DNA of 64,000 nt. It comes from Variovorax paradoxus (GTDB lineage: Bacteria > Pseudomonadota > Gammaproteobacteria > Burkholderiales > Burkholderiaceae_C). The translations under genes were made by a program, and so were the position numbers. Positions within the stretch are counted from its first letter, which is position 1. Every line of letters begins with the position of its first letter. The stretch covers positions 38,959-102,958 of the forward strand of contig NZ_JAGGNU010000077.1 in assembly GCF_018614915.1 (NCBI RefSeq). The letters run 5' to 3'. Shown here in pieces: positions 37,106 through 45,769 of this stretch. Under the pieces are notes generated by a model, which saw only the letters and a program-made list of their open reading frames with translations, was not told the DNA's origin and did not search any database.

Positions 37106-37146
37106 TTGTTGGTATCCGTCGTTTCGCAAAAAGCCGATACCAACAA
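37106..37146 (+). promoter_or_regulatory. Inverted repeat at the integrase leader
   Basis: TTGTTGGTATC (37106-37116) is exactly complementary to GATACCAACAA (37136-37146), with a 19-base loop. The second arm abuts the integrase ribosome-binding site (AAGGAGG). It could form an RNA hairpin that limits integrase translation, or be a binding site for the integrase or an excisionase. Confidence 0.55.
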
Positions 37147-37158
37147 GGAGGCATAGCG

Positions 37159-38379
37159 ATGGCACTCAACGACACCCGGGTAAGGCAGCTCAAGCATGAG
37201 GGCACGGCCAACGGAGAGAAGTACGCGGACGGGGGCGGCATGTACCTGCACGTCACGGCGACCGGCAAGTACTGGCGCATGAGCTACCGGTTCACTGGGA
37301 AGCAAAAGACCCTGGCTTTGGGCGTCTACCCTGATGTTTCGCTAGCCAAGGCGCGTCAGCGGCGCGAAAAAGCGCGCGAACAGTTGGCGGACGGGATTGA
37401 TCCGGGCGTTGCCAAGCGCGAGGAAAAGCGGGCCAAGACCGACGCCGCGGCAAACACCTTCGAGGTCGTCTCCCAGGACTGGCTTGCCAGGACGGCGAAC
37501 AAGCGCGCAGCGGTCACGCAGGCCAAGGTCACGAACTGGCTTGAAAAGGACGTGTTCCCGTTCATTGGCAAGCTGCCCATATCGAGCATCCGAGCCAAGG
37601 ACGTGCTCGACAAGGTGGCCCGTCGCATGGAGGCACGCGGCATTCATGAAAGCGCACATCGCATCGTGCAGATCTGCTCGCAGGTGTTCCGCTACGCGGT
37701 GGCGGTCGGTCATGTGGAGCGAGACGTAACCGTCGACCTTCGAGGCGCGCTGGTATCGGTCGACAAGACCAACTATCCCGCCATCACAGATCCGAAGCGG
37801 GTCGGTCAGCTCATGCGCTCGATCCACGCCTATGAAGGGCACCCGACCGTACGGGCGGCGCTACAACTGTCGCCGTTGGTATTCGTGCGCCCCGGCGAAC
37901 TACGGGCGGCAGAGTGGAGCGAGATGGACCTGGACGCCGGCGAATGGCGAATTCCTGGTCCACGAATGAAGATGAAAGTCGAGCACCTTGTGCCACTCTC
38001 AAGCCAAGCCGTGAGGATTCTTCGAGAAGTTCAGCCCATCAGCGGACATGGTCGGTACGTGTTCCCCAGCATCCGCACAGGAGAGCGCTGCATGAGCGAG
38101 AACACCGTCAACGCGGCGCTGCGAGGCATGGGTTACGCCAAGGAAGTGATGACTGCGCATGGCTTTCGGGCGATGGCGCGGACGATCATGGATGAGGTGT
38201 TGGGCGAGCGCCCCGACTTGATCGAACACCAACTTGCGCACACGGTAAAAGATCCCAACGGGCGAGCCTACAACCGCACCGCCCACCTGCCGGCGCGCAG
38301 GGCGATGATGCAGCGCTGGGCGGACTACCTAGACGAAATAGCCCAAGGCGCAAAGGTTGTTCCGTTCAAGGCGACATGA
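37159..38379 (+). CDS. P4-family tyrosine integrase
   Basis: This 406-residue site-specific recombinase has the DUF4102-type arm-binding N-terminus (LNDTRVRQLKHEG..KYADGGGMYLHVTATGKYWRMSYRF) and a core-binding domain (about 100-190). In the catalytic domain RPGELR (R244), HGFR (H334, R337), H361 and the nucleophile Y371 in AYNRTAH are all present, so it looks active. It lies directly downstream of a tRNA-Arg, the usual arrangement for genomic islands that insert in a tRNA 3' end. A strong AAGGAGG precedes the ATG. Confidence 0.95.
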   Translation: MALNDTRVRQLKHEGTANGEKYADGGGMYLHVTATGKYWRMSYRFTGKQKTLALGVYPDVSLAKARQRREKAREQLADGIDPGVAKREEKRAKTDAAANTFEVVSQDWLARTANKRAAVTQAKVTNWLEKDVFPFIGKLPISSIRAKDVLDKVARRMEARGIHESAHRIVQICSQVFRYAVAVGHVERDVTVDLRGALVSVDKTNYPAITDPKRVGQLMRSIHAYEGHPTVRAALQLSPLVFVRPGELRAAEWSEMDLDAGEWRIPGPRMKMKVEHLVPLSSQAVRILREVQPISGHGRYVFPSIRTGERCMSENTVNAALRGMGYAKEVMTAHGFRAMARTIMDEVLGERPDLIEHQLAHTVKDPNGRAYNRTAHLPARRAMMQRWADYLDEIAQGAKVVPFKAT

Positions 38380-38499
38380 TTCGTCCCACTCGCCTGCATA
38401 GGAGGTTGCCCCACCTCGCAAGCCGGTCGAGACATCGCAGGACATCTAACTGCTGATCGGCAGGAGCGTGCCGAGCATTGCGAAGCGGCCGAAGACCAC

Positions 38500-38830
38500 C
38501 CGGCACACGGACCCCACTGGAATCGGCGAGGGCCTGCAGCTTGTTCTTTCCCATCGCTTCGCGCGCGGCCTTGGCCCATGTTGCTGAGCTGCGCGCGGTC
38601 GTTGCCCTCGTTGGTGACCTCGTGCGCCGCGATCAGGTGGTGCCTGGCATCTACCGCCGCCTGGACGTTGTAGCCCGCCAGGCCCGAACCCTTGGCTTGT
38701 GAGTTCATCGAACGCGCATCGGGATTGGTGGTCGAGCGCGGGCGTCCCCACTGGCGCGGCGCACGACCGCCTCTGCCTCAGTGCCGGCGCTCCTCGCAGC
38801 GACTCCAGCGCCGCATAGTCGCGCGACTAG
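38500..38830 (-). pseudogene. IS1182-type transposase fragment
   Basis: The minus strand reads WGRPRSTTNPDARS, MNSQAKGSGLAGYNVQAAVD and HHLIAAHEVTNEGNDRAQLSN. These are consecutive blocks of the DDE domain of IS1182-type transposases. The frame is then lost: the expected AREAMGKNKLQALAD appears in another frame. Both ends of the gene and the terminal inverted repeats are missing. It is a dead insertion-sequence relic just inside the integrase end of the island. Confidence 0.7.
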
Positions 38831-38905
38831 ACTGTGCATGCGCTGTAAAGACCTGGAGAGCCGCTGAGGGAACCTTTCATATCCCGTCAACACTTCGATC
38901 TCAGA

Positions 38906-39145
38906 TCACTTGAAGTCCTCAATGTCCTTGAGGATCTGTTGAGCAGCGCTATCGGCTTCACGCTTGTTCTCGTGGCGACTATGGCAGTAGACGCGACCTA
39001 GCGCTTGTACGAGTACGACGATTTCTTGCTCGCTGCGACCCACTGTGATCGCGACTCGCTCTACATCGCGGTAACGGACACAGCTCTCCTCAGATTGACC
39101 CTCGCCGTGCTCTCGAAGCGGAAGCCAGCCTGGAACGTGTTGCAT
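38906..39145 (-). CDS. Small hypothetical protein
   Basis: A 79-residue protein of unknown function with an AAAGGAG ribosome-binding site at a good distance from the ATG at 39145, which supports real translation. It contains VERVAITVGRSEQEIVVLVQALGRVYC, a likely beta/helix segment, and ends in a charged helix (AAQQILKDIEDFK). It is the last minus-strand ORF of the restriction-modification block. Confidence 0.55.
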   Translation of the reverse strand: MQHVPGWLPLREHGEGQSEESCVRYRDVERVAITVGRSEQEIVVLVQALGRVYCHSRHENKREADSAAQQILKDIEDFK

Positions 39146-39208
39146 GGAAAACTCCTTTGAAAAAGAGCGATTTCACCACGCGCCTGGGAGGCTCTTTAGG
39201 CCATTTTC

Positions 39209-39421
39209 CTATTGTGAAGAGAGCACCTTGCAAGGCCTGATCATCTTGGCTTGTGCTGCATGCAGCATTTTCATGCGCCGCTTGCGCGCAACCGCCGATC
39301 TGGTCGCTTCTTCCGAAAGCTTATCCGTCACCCCAATAAAGGTGGAGCCCACCCGCTTGATTCTCAAATGGAAATGGGACTGATGGATATGTTTTTGACC
39401 GATCTTGAGTTTGTTTTTCAA
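39209..39421 (-). CDS. Small basic ORF coupled to the PD-(D/E)XK gene
   Basis: A 70-residue reading frame begins at TTG (39421-39419), overlapping the TGA stop of the upstream gene in a TTGA arrangement typical of translational coupling. The product is basic and probably helical (DKLSEEATRSAVARKRRMKMLHAAQAKM). I recognise no domain. Coding status is uncertain because it starts with TTG and is short. Confidence 0.35.
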   Translation of the reverse strand: MKNKLKIGQKHIHQSHFHLRIKRVGSTFIGVTDKLSEEATRSAVARKRRMKMLHAAQAKMIRPCKVLSSQ

Positions 39422-40272
39422 ATTCTAGACCACCCGCTCGCGCCCATACACCACGGTGGTTGCATCGCGGTGACACCAGGCCCATCCACATCCGCCCAAG
39501 TGTCGTATCGATCTTGGCCCGGTCTGTAATTTCCATTTGCAATAGCCGCTGCTATGGCTGCATTCGATAGAAAGCGTGGTTTCATATCAGGAAGCACAAA
39601 GGCATGCCATCCTGATCGATGATTTTCGCTTTCAAAAGTTCTGTTTGAACTGTGAGACACCCTAAAATGCTCATCCCGGTTTCGCTTTTTTACTTCGAAC
39701 GTTAGACCGCAACATGAGCACCTGAGATCCGGTCGCCTTTGTTTCTTCCCTTCATATCTGATTTCAAAGTATCCCGGTGTAATGAATACATGATCGTCGA
39801 AAGAGTGGCCGTGATCATCTCTAAGAGTTTTTGCAACGATCCGCTCGGCTTTTTCTCCGGCTTTTGCCCGCATGGCAAAAAGCCCATCATCTTTTCGAGA
39901 GAAGGCTCCCGCCCTAGAAGGGTCTCCAACATACACGATATGTATCCAGAAAAGATCGATAGAAATTACCCCGTTTTGCGCAGGATGGGCAATCACGTCG
40001 ATGAGATCACCATGCTCCAAGACTCGCTTCACATAATCTAGCGCTGTGATTGTTTCGGAGCCAAATTTCATGGGGCGAAGTTTTGGAATCACAAGTGGAG
40101 CGGTTAAATTGAGGACATGGAGCAGTAGCCAGTCGCCATCGATTGAAGGCTTTTCAAAAACTCTCAACTGCCGAACCACGGTCAGTCTAATCAGTGAGCC
40201 AATGTCAGCAGATGGTCGTTCTTCCGGCGCAACTTGATATGCCTCATATACCGTAGATGGCGTATAGTTCAT
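39418..40272 (-). CDS. Putative PD-(D/E)XK nuclease-like protein
   Basis: This 284-residue protein is not one I recognise as a named family. It contains the spaced elements of a PD-(D/E)XK fold: a helix with Glu (AKAGEKAERIVAKTL, 137-150), then P181-D182 and E193-V194-K195 (FEVKKR), with a CxCC motif (185-188) between the two halves of the active site. The first 120 residues contain an all-beta-looking region (LLLHVLNLTAPLVIPKLRP). The ATG at 40272 follows GAGGAAAAC. It lies 138 bases downstream of the type III restriction subunit on the same strand, and the sequence is clearly AT-richer than the core genome. A role in DNA cleavage for defence is inferred. Confidence 0.6.
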   Translation of the reverse strand: MNYTPSTVYEAYQVAPEERPSADIGSLIRLTVVRQLRVFEKPSIDGDWLLLHVLNLTAPLVIPKLRPMKFGSETITALDYVKRVLEHGDLIDVIAHPAQNGVISIDLFWIHIVYVGDPSRAGAFSRKDDGLFAMRAKAGEKAERIVAKTLRDDHGHSFDDHVFITPGYFEIRYEGKKQRRPDLRCSCCGLTFEVKKRNRDEHFRVSHSSNRTFESENHRSGWHAFVLPDMKPRFLSNAAIAAAIANGNYRPGQDRYDTWADVDGPGVTAMQPPWCMGASGWSRI

Positions 40273-40410
40273 CGTTTTCCTCGCCTCAGGTGTTTTCAGG
40301 CTGGCCTGAGGCATACGATCTCAAATTTATCTTTGTCATGCACAGAATATCGAGAACCCTGGTTGCCCGTCCGTCGAACTCTGCTGCAGATCTGCTGTGT
40401 GCTTCTATGC

Positions 40411-43005
40411 CTATAGATAATCGCTAGCATATTCCCCTCGGAATAGAGTGGCTACATCTTGCGCATTAGCGATCGCCGTTCGAACGTCATCCCTTGTTAA
40501 ATCTAGCAATCTCAGTTTCTTGTCAACCTCTGCGATGGATTCGATTCGTCGGTAGATTTCTGCGTGCAGAGCGGCATATTTGGCCAAGCCCCGCAATTTC
40601 GGCAGAGCATCGCCGAGATGATGGCCGTGCGGATCAATGATGTCAGCGACGATCGTGCCGTCGTTCTGTGTTGCGAAGAAGATGAAGTCGGGCCGGACAA
40701 TTTTGTATTGGCCACCAGCTTCGTACGCCACTCCCAAGGACGACTGCCCCGGTTGCTGTGGGTTGCGATACCAGAAGCAAAAACCAGCCCGCGTCATTTC
40801 GGTCTCTATAACCGCCTTCTCCCAGGCGTTGAGCCCTACAGGAAAGTTGCCTTCTTCGTCGCAGAGCAGGTGGTGGCGGTAGGCTGGTAGCGGAGAGATC
40901 TTCTCGTGTTCGAGAACTGATCCTGGCTCATCTTTGGTCTCTGGCCTTACCAAGTCCACATCCTGAGGCTCGCTGCTCATCTCATTGACCAGGCGATATG
41001 CTTCCTGCCGATCATGTGAGAGCCCCTTGATATCGACACGATATTTTGCAAGCCATGCTTTGACCAGCTTGTCTGCTTCCAGATCGAGATATGGCTGCGG
41101 TTCTGCGATCAACCCCAGCGCAGCGATATCTACCCGCGCTTCGATCAAAGCATCCAGGTACTCTTCGGCATCGTCTGGGGCTGCTTTTCGTCGAGCCAGC
41201 GCGTCTGTGTACGTGCGTGCAATGTCGGGTGTGATGACTCGAGCTGCGCGGCGGAACGCATCGTCGATGACCGCCATGTCAGAGGCTTCCCAAAACTGGT
41301 TGAACGACTTGGACTTGTCTTTCAGGTCGGCCACCAGCGATTGGCCTTCTACCTTCATCACGCTATCGCGCTTGGCGGCGATGTCGTCGCGCCAACGTGC
41401 CTGTGCGGCGTCCAGCACCTTGTGCATTTCGGCGTGCGCCTTCTTGCCAGCATCCGGCAGCAGGTCATCCCAGGCCAGTTCATGTGCCAACGCAGTCAGA
41501 CGTCGGGGCGGCCGTGCCCCGCGCAGTGGGCGCGTCTGGGAAGGCAGTGACACGAATTTTTCCCACACTCCGTCTGGCACGGCTGGGTTTGGCCTCATCG
41601 TTTTCGGGTTGACGAGCACACGCCCCGCCGGCGGCTGATCGTTGTCGTCGATGCCGCCACCCTTCATCAGCGCATCCGCGACAGCGCCCACGGTCTTGGC
41701 GTCAAACAACGGCAGCAGGCAATGCACCGAATTCAGTTGCTCATGGCCAGGAATGCGACGTGCTAAAGGTGTGCGCACCATGCGGCCCAGAAGCTGCGTG
41801 ATGTGAGTGCGGTCCACGGCCGCTCGGAAGGACACCATTACTTCCGCTCGCGGGCAATCCCAACCTGTGCTGATGGCATCCTTGGCAATAAGCACACGCA
41901 CCCAGGTTGCATCCTGCACTCGCTCGGGCGAAATATAAGGCACTTTGTACGGGCCAAACTGCTGCGTGGAGTGGTCGCCGAAAACATGGGCCACGCCGTC
42001 GCTGAGTAACCCTGGCCATTGCTGAAATATCGTGGTCAGCGCTTGTCCGATGTCCTTCGGGTCCGGTGTGTTGGGTACCTGCAAGACCATCAGTGGGATT
42101 ACTGACTGTGAGTCACCTTGTTGCTTGGCGTACTCCGCCCATGCAAGAGATGACTCTTTGAGCTTGTCGGTGGCTCGGCGCACGATCACCGTGTCGAACC
42201 TCCCAGCTTCGTCCGGAATGTCGAGGATGATCGTGTCCTTGAGCAGGCCCGACTCTTGCACCTTTTGTGCATCCACCACCACGTTGGGCAGCGTGCCGCG
42301 CCCGTGGGCTCCTTCCATTGCCCGGTTGAAGCGTTCGACTGTCGCAGAGATTCCCCAGACCACAGGGATGCCAGGCACCCCGAATGCGCCGTTGATCAGT
42401 CGTTGCACGATGGTGGCCTTAGCATTCTGTGCTGCGGTGGTCGGGTTGCCCATGCCGCGGTGGGCTTCGTCGAGCACCAGGTACAAGGTCAACGCGGGGT
42501 CTTCGACGGTGTTGCGGATCGTGTCCCAAATCGTGTACGAGCGCAGATCGGGACGGGTTTCGGGGAACAGACCACCGCTTTCGTCGCCCTCGAAGCCGCG
42601 CACCAGAAGGCTGTTCTTGCCAAGCTTCTGGGTATTCAAGAAGTAGATTTTTCTTGCATCGAATTTCGAGCGCGCGAAACTGCTTTCCACGACAACCAGA
42701 TCGGTATGCTGAAGCCGGTCAGACGCTTCCATCAACCGAAAGCGGGTCTGCTCATTGAGCGCTGGATCGTCGCTGAACCAGATGACGACAGCGCTGGGGT
42801 CGGCGTCGAAGTCGTACTCGTCGTCGCCATGGAATAGCGCTTCGAACACCGCAGCTGCCATCACCGTTTTCCCTGCACCTGTGACGGCTGTCAGTGAGAA
42901 GGCATGCTTGTCATTGTCCTCATGCCAGCGCCGACGTGCTTTCTTCAGATTGGTCAAGGCATCGCGCACGGCCTCAGTCTGGTAATCCTTGAGCGTGAAC
43001 TTCAT
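40411..43005 (-). CDS. Type III restriction enzyme helicase/nuclease subunit (Res-like)
   Basis: This 864-residue SF2 helicase-type protein has Walker A AVTGAGKT (about 40-47) and the DEAH box YLVLDEAHRGMG. WGISATVERF is motif III, and motif VI is HITQLLGRMVRTP. The C-terminal part ends with RPDFIFFATQNDGTIVADIIDPHGHHLGDALPKLRGLAKYA. This has the place of the Res nuclease domain, but the usual (D/E)xK is replaced by DxxDPHG. It pairs with the methyltransferase three bases upstream. Together they would recognise and cleave unmodified DNA. Confidence 0.88.
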   Translation of the reverse strand: MKFTLKDYQTEAVRDALTNLKKARRRWHEDNDKHAFSLTAVTGAGKTVMAAAVFEALFHGDDEYDFDADPSAVVIWFSDDPALNEQTRFRLMEASDRLQHTDLVVVESSFARSKFDARKIYFLNTQKLGKNSLLVRGFEGDESGGLFPETRPDLRSYTIWDTIRNTVEDPALTLYLVLDEAHRGMGNPTTAAQNAKATIVQRLINGAFGVPGIPVVWGISATVERFNRAMEGAHGRGTLPNVVVDAQKVQESGLLKDTIILDIPDEAGRFDTVIVRRATDKLKESSLAWAEYAKQQGDSQSVIPLMVLQVPNTPDPKDIGQALTTIFQQWPGLLSDGVAHVFGDHSTQQFGPYKVPYISPERVQDATWVRVLIAKDAISTGWDCPRAEVMVSFRAAVDRTHITQLLGRMVRTPLARRIPGHEQLNSVHCLLPLFDAKTVGAVADALMKGGGIDDNDQPPAGRVLVNPKTMRPNPAVPDGVWEKFVSLPSQTRPLRGARPPRRLTALAHELAWDDLLPDAGKKAHAEMHKVLDAAQARWRDDIAAKRDSVMKVEGQSLVADLKDKSKSFNQFWEASDMAVIDDAFRRAARVITPDIARTYTDALARRKAAPDDAEEYLDALIEARVDIAALGLIAEPQPYLDLEADKLVKAWLAKYRVDIKGLSHDRQEAYRLVNEMSSEPQDVDLVRPETKDEPGSVLEHEKISPLPAYRHHLLCDEEGNFPVGLNAWEKAVIETEMTRAGFCFWYRNPQQPGQSSLGVAYEAGGQYKIVRPDFIFFATQNDGTIVADIIDPHGHHLGDALPKLRGLAKYAALHAEIYRRIESIAEVDKKLRLLDLTRDDVRTAIANAQDVATLFRGEYASDYL

Positions 43006-43008
43006 GCC

Positions 43009-45111
43009 TCATTCCCCATTCGCAAAACTAAAATTCGCCAAGTACGATTCGTAGAGCCGCACCGGTTCGACGTGGGCGGGAAGGTGGCGCGTGATCACTT
43101 GAAAGCGCCGCTCGTCGTCGGTGACGATGTAGGCGACTCGCAAGTCCTCAATCTTGGCGATGGCCTTTTGGAAGGGCGCGGCATTGTCGACGTCGACCAA
43201 CAAACCGTATGCCTCGACAACCGCCCAGCCAGTGGCTGGCAACCGGTCAATACGGCGCCCGCGACCGCCAGCGCGCATCCACAGTAGCGGCGCGATGCGC
43301 GAGAAGGCTGCATGATGACTCACTGCCACCGGCGTCTCGTAGGTCAGAGTAAAGAACTCAGCGTTCTCCTCGAAACCCTCGGCCAACGGGAATTCGTCGG
43401 TGAACTTGTACTCACCTTGGACCGATTGTCCGTCCGGTGCCTTGCCAGTAATAGCTGCTTCAACGCGCGGCTTGGTGATGAAGTCGCATATGCCCCACTG
43501 CTCCCATTCCGCGTCTCCGGGCCGCAAACCTTTCTCACGCAGTGCTTTTTGCTCGTTGGCCGCTACCTCATTGTTTGTGACACTGATGCTCTGGCGGCGG
43601 CCGCCGTCTTGGCGGTTCAGGCGCATCACGGCGTGCGCAGTGGTGCCGGAACCGGAGAAGAAGTCCAAAACTATTGCGTTGGGCTTACTCCTAATGAAAA
43701 GGCGCAGTGCGTCCTCCACTGCATAAAGCGATTTCGGAAATGGAAACGAGCGGCCGGGGATTAGCGATCGAAGAAGCGAGGTCCCATATGCGCCGGCGTC
43801 GTGCCTCGCCTCGCGCCAGACGGTGCTGGGCCGGGAGGCTTTGCCGCCCGGGATCACGACAATCTTTGACCCGTCTGTTCGCGTGCCAGTGGTCCGGTAT
43901 TCGCCACGCTGGACGCGCTTGATGTCCTCAGTTGATAGGTATGCGATAGTGTAAGGTTGATGCTCATTTCCGGGGGTAACCCGAACATAGCCGCCGTCGA
44001 GAGCTTGTTGCAAGCTAGGGCCAGTGAGGCCCCAGATCAGCGGCGTACCGTCCGGCGCGATGGGAAAGACGGGAGTCGCGCCCTTGACAACTGGGACGTC
44101 TTCAACTCGATCATTGCTCGACATCGGATCACCGATATGGACAATCTTCTGGGTCTTCCGGTCGACATACACAGGGTAGAACTGCCGTGGACGCGAACCG
44201 CGCACAAGCGAACGCTGCGTTCGGCGGAGGTACAGCCATCGAACCTCAGCATCGTCGCCTGAACGTTCGCCAGCCCCAATTTCGACGTTTCCAACGAATA
44301 CAAAGAAGGCGTACTCATCAACTCGAGAAAATTCATTGGCGCGGCTCGTACTCCTGGGGCTGATGGTTATGCTGACCATTTGCACCCTGCTGCCTTCGAA
44401 GATCTGTTCCAGGAGCAGACCTAGTCGCAAATATTCCTTCTCATCGATTGTGATGATGAGTACCGAACCTTCTGGATTTAGGAGTTCCCTGGCAGTCAAG
44501 AGGCGCCGTTCCATCATCGCCAACCACTTGCTGTGGCGATACAGATCGTCGCCTTCAACGTAATCGTTGTTGTACTTCCAGTCCTTTGCGCCTGTGTTGT
44601 ACGGTGGGTCGATGTAGATCGCATCGATCTTGCTGCGGTGCGTGAAAGTCAATGCCCTCAGCACGTGATAGTTCTCGCCGTTGATCACGGTGTGGTAGGG
44701 CTTGTCACCGCCTTGATCCACGCGGCCGGTGCTTATGAGACCTGGATAAATGGTGTCGCGAAACTCAGCCACCACGACTAGGTCGTCGACCGCCACTGTG
44801 CGAACCCGCGGATCCCGCGGATCAAGTAGTTCCAGCTCAGCCGCCTTGCTCTGGTCGGTTTTGATGATGCGTACGACTTGCCACAGCCGTGCATCCCCCT
44901 TGGCTGCGGTGCCTCGTTCCGGTAGCACGCGCACCTTATCGCCCTTTCGCACCGGGCGCTGCGGCAGTTCCACCGCCTCAGGGCTATGTCGTTCGAAGTT
45001 GAGACCGAAGGGTAAGCGTGCTGAGAGGATCCGGAATTCGCGTTCCAGATCTGCACCCAGCTGGTTGTTCTTACCTTTGACCTGCGTGATTAGGTCAGTC
45101 AATCGAGACAT
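43009..45111 (-). CDS. Type III site-specific DNA methyltransferase (Mod-like)
   Basis: This 700-residue protein has motif IV IYIDPPYNTGAKDWKYNN (after about 170 residues) preceding the AdoMet motif VLDFFSGSGTTAHAVMRLN, the beta-class order of adenine methyltransferases. The first 130 residues form an extra domain (KGDKVRVLPERGTAAKGDARLWQVVRI, a small beta-barrel-like segment). The centre includes the probable target-recognition region. It modifies host DNA and would provide specificity for the Res subunit encoded next. Confidence 0.92.
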   Translation of the reverse strand: MSRLTDLITQVKGKNNQLGADLEREFRILSARLPFGLNFERHSPEAVELPQRPVRKGDKVRVLPERGTAAKGDARLWQVVRIIKTDQSKAAELELLDPRDPRVRTVAVDDLVVVAEFRDTIYPGLISTGRVDQGGDKPYHTVINGENYHVLRALTFTHRSKIDAIYIDPPYNTGAKDWKYNNDYVEGDDLYRHSKWLAMMERRLLTARELLNPEGSVLIITIDEKEYLRLGLLLEQIFEGSRVQMVSITISPRSTSRANEFSRVDEYAFFVFVGNVEIGAGERSGDDAEVRWLYLRRTQRSLVRGSRPRQFYPVYVDRKTQKIVHIGDPMSSNDRVEDVPVVKGATPVFPIAPDGTPLIWGLTGPSLQQALDGGYVRVTPGNEHQPYTIAYLSTEDIKRVQRGEYRTTGTRTDGSKIVVIPGGKASRPSTVWREARHDAGAYGTSLLRSLIPGRSFPFPKSLYAVEDALRLFIRSKPNAIVLDFFSGSGTTAHAVMRLNRQDGGRRQSISVTNNEVAANEQKALREKGLRPGDAEWEQWGICDFITKPRVEAAITGKAPDGQSVQGEYKFTDEFPLAEGFEENAEFFTLTYETPVAVSHHAAFSRIAPLLWMRAGGRGRRIDRLPATGWAVVEAYGLLVDVDNAAPFQKAIAKIEDLRVAYIVTDDERRFQVITRHLPAHVEPVRLYESYLANFSFANGE

Positions 45112-45171
45112 CTAGTTCGTTCTTCCGTTTCGTTGCATCCGCCATGCTGCTGGCGCTGAGTTGGCGCACGT

Positions 45172-45342
45172 TCAGGGCTTCCTCGTCTTAATGCTTTCAG
45201 CGATCCAGCCATCCAGGTCAGAGCGTCGGAAGCGCCAGGTTCCCCCGAGCTTGAACGCGGGGATCTCCCTTTTATGTGCTAATCGATAGACCGTGCGCTT
45301 CCCGGCCTTGAGGAATGCGGCGACCTCGTCGAGCGTCAGAAT
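45172..45342 (-). CDS. Excisionase-type HTH protein with non-ATG start
   Basis: Translating the minus strand from 45342 gives LTLDEVAAFLKAGKRTVYRL, then KREIPAFKLGGTWRFRRSDL and WIAESIKTRKP, the compact winged-helix of the excisionase-family HTH (HTH_17). No ATG or GTG precedes the domain: an in-frame TAA lies directly before an ATT (45342-45340), followed by CTG. GGAAGG is spaced suitably for an ATT or CTG start. Either it uses a rare start codon or its beginning was lost. It sits 60 bases upstream of mod and may regulate the restriction genes or island excision. Confidence 0.6.
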   Translation of the reverse strand: MLTLDEVAAFLKAGKRTVYRLAHKREIPAFKLGGTWRFRRSDLDGWIAESIKTRKP

Positions 45343-45345
45343 TTA

Positions 45346-45769
45346 CCTTCCGGATCAGTATCCTATGTCCTGTGCTATTGCCGATAGCTTGATTCTTGTT
45401 GCCGAGAGTTGCCAATTCTCGCACGGCAATGGCATGCCGCCCACGACGATCACGTCGACCACGGGGGGCGGCTTAGATGGGGAGCTCAAGGTCCACACGT
45501 CCCTCTTCTATGTGCCGGAGCCTCAGCTAGCGATGTGGCAAATTGCTATGCTGCGCTCCTGCGCCAGGCAGTGCAGCGCCCAGACCGGCGCTTAAAATGA
45601 TTTCCGCGTTGCCGGCGCGCTATCCGGCAGGGTATTAGTGGGTTTGATTGTTCCCAAGCACGGCAGGGCAGCGCGGAGACCCCCGCGTCCGTGCACCCTT
45701 TTCCCCTAATAGAACTAGCGTCTCCGAAGCGCTTTTCGACGCTAACGCCAAGCGATCTAGCCTACGCAA
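45346..45769. other. Intergenic region without a recognised gene
   Basis: About 420 bases between the HTH gene and the membrane-protein gene. A plus-strand frame (45293-45595) contains no recognisable motif and lacks a plausible ribosome-binding site. I see no RNA gene or repeat here. Confidence 0.5.

Noticed and set aside
39144..39383. 79-codon plus-strand ORF overlapping the start of the small minus-strand gene
   Set aside because: Its start lies inside the better supported minus-strand gene's ATG/RBS region and its product shows no domain.
45293..45595. 100-codon plus-strand ORF after the HTH gene
   Set aside because: Overlaps the better supported HTH gene on the other strand, has no ribosome-binding site and no motif.
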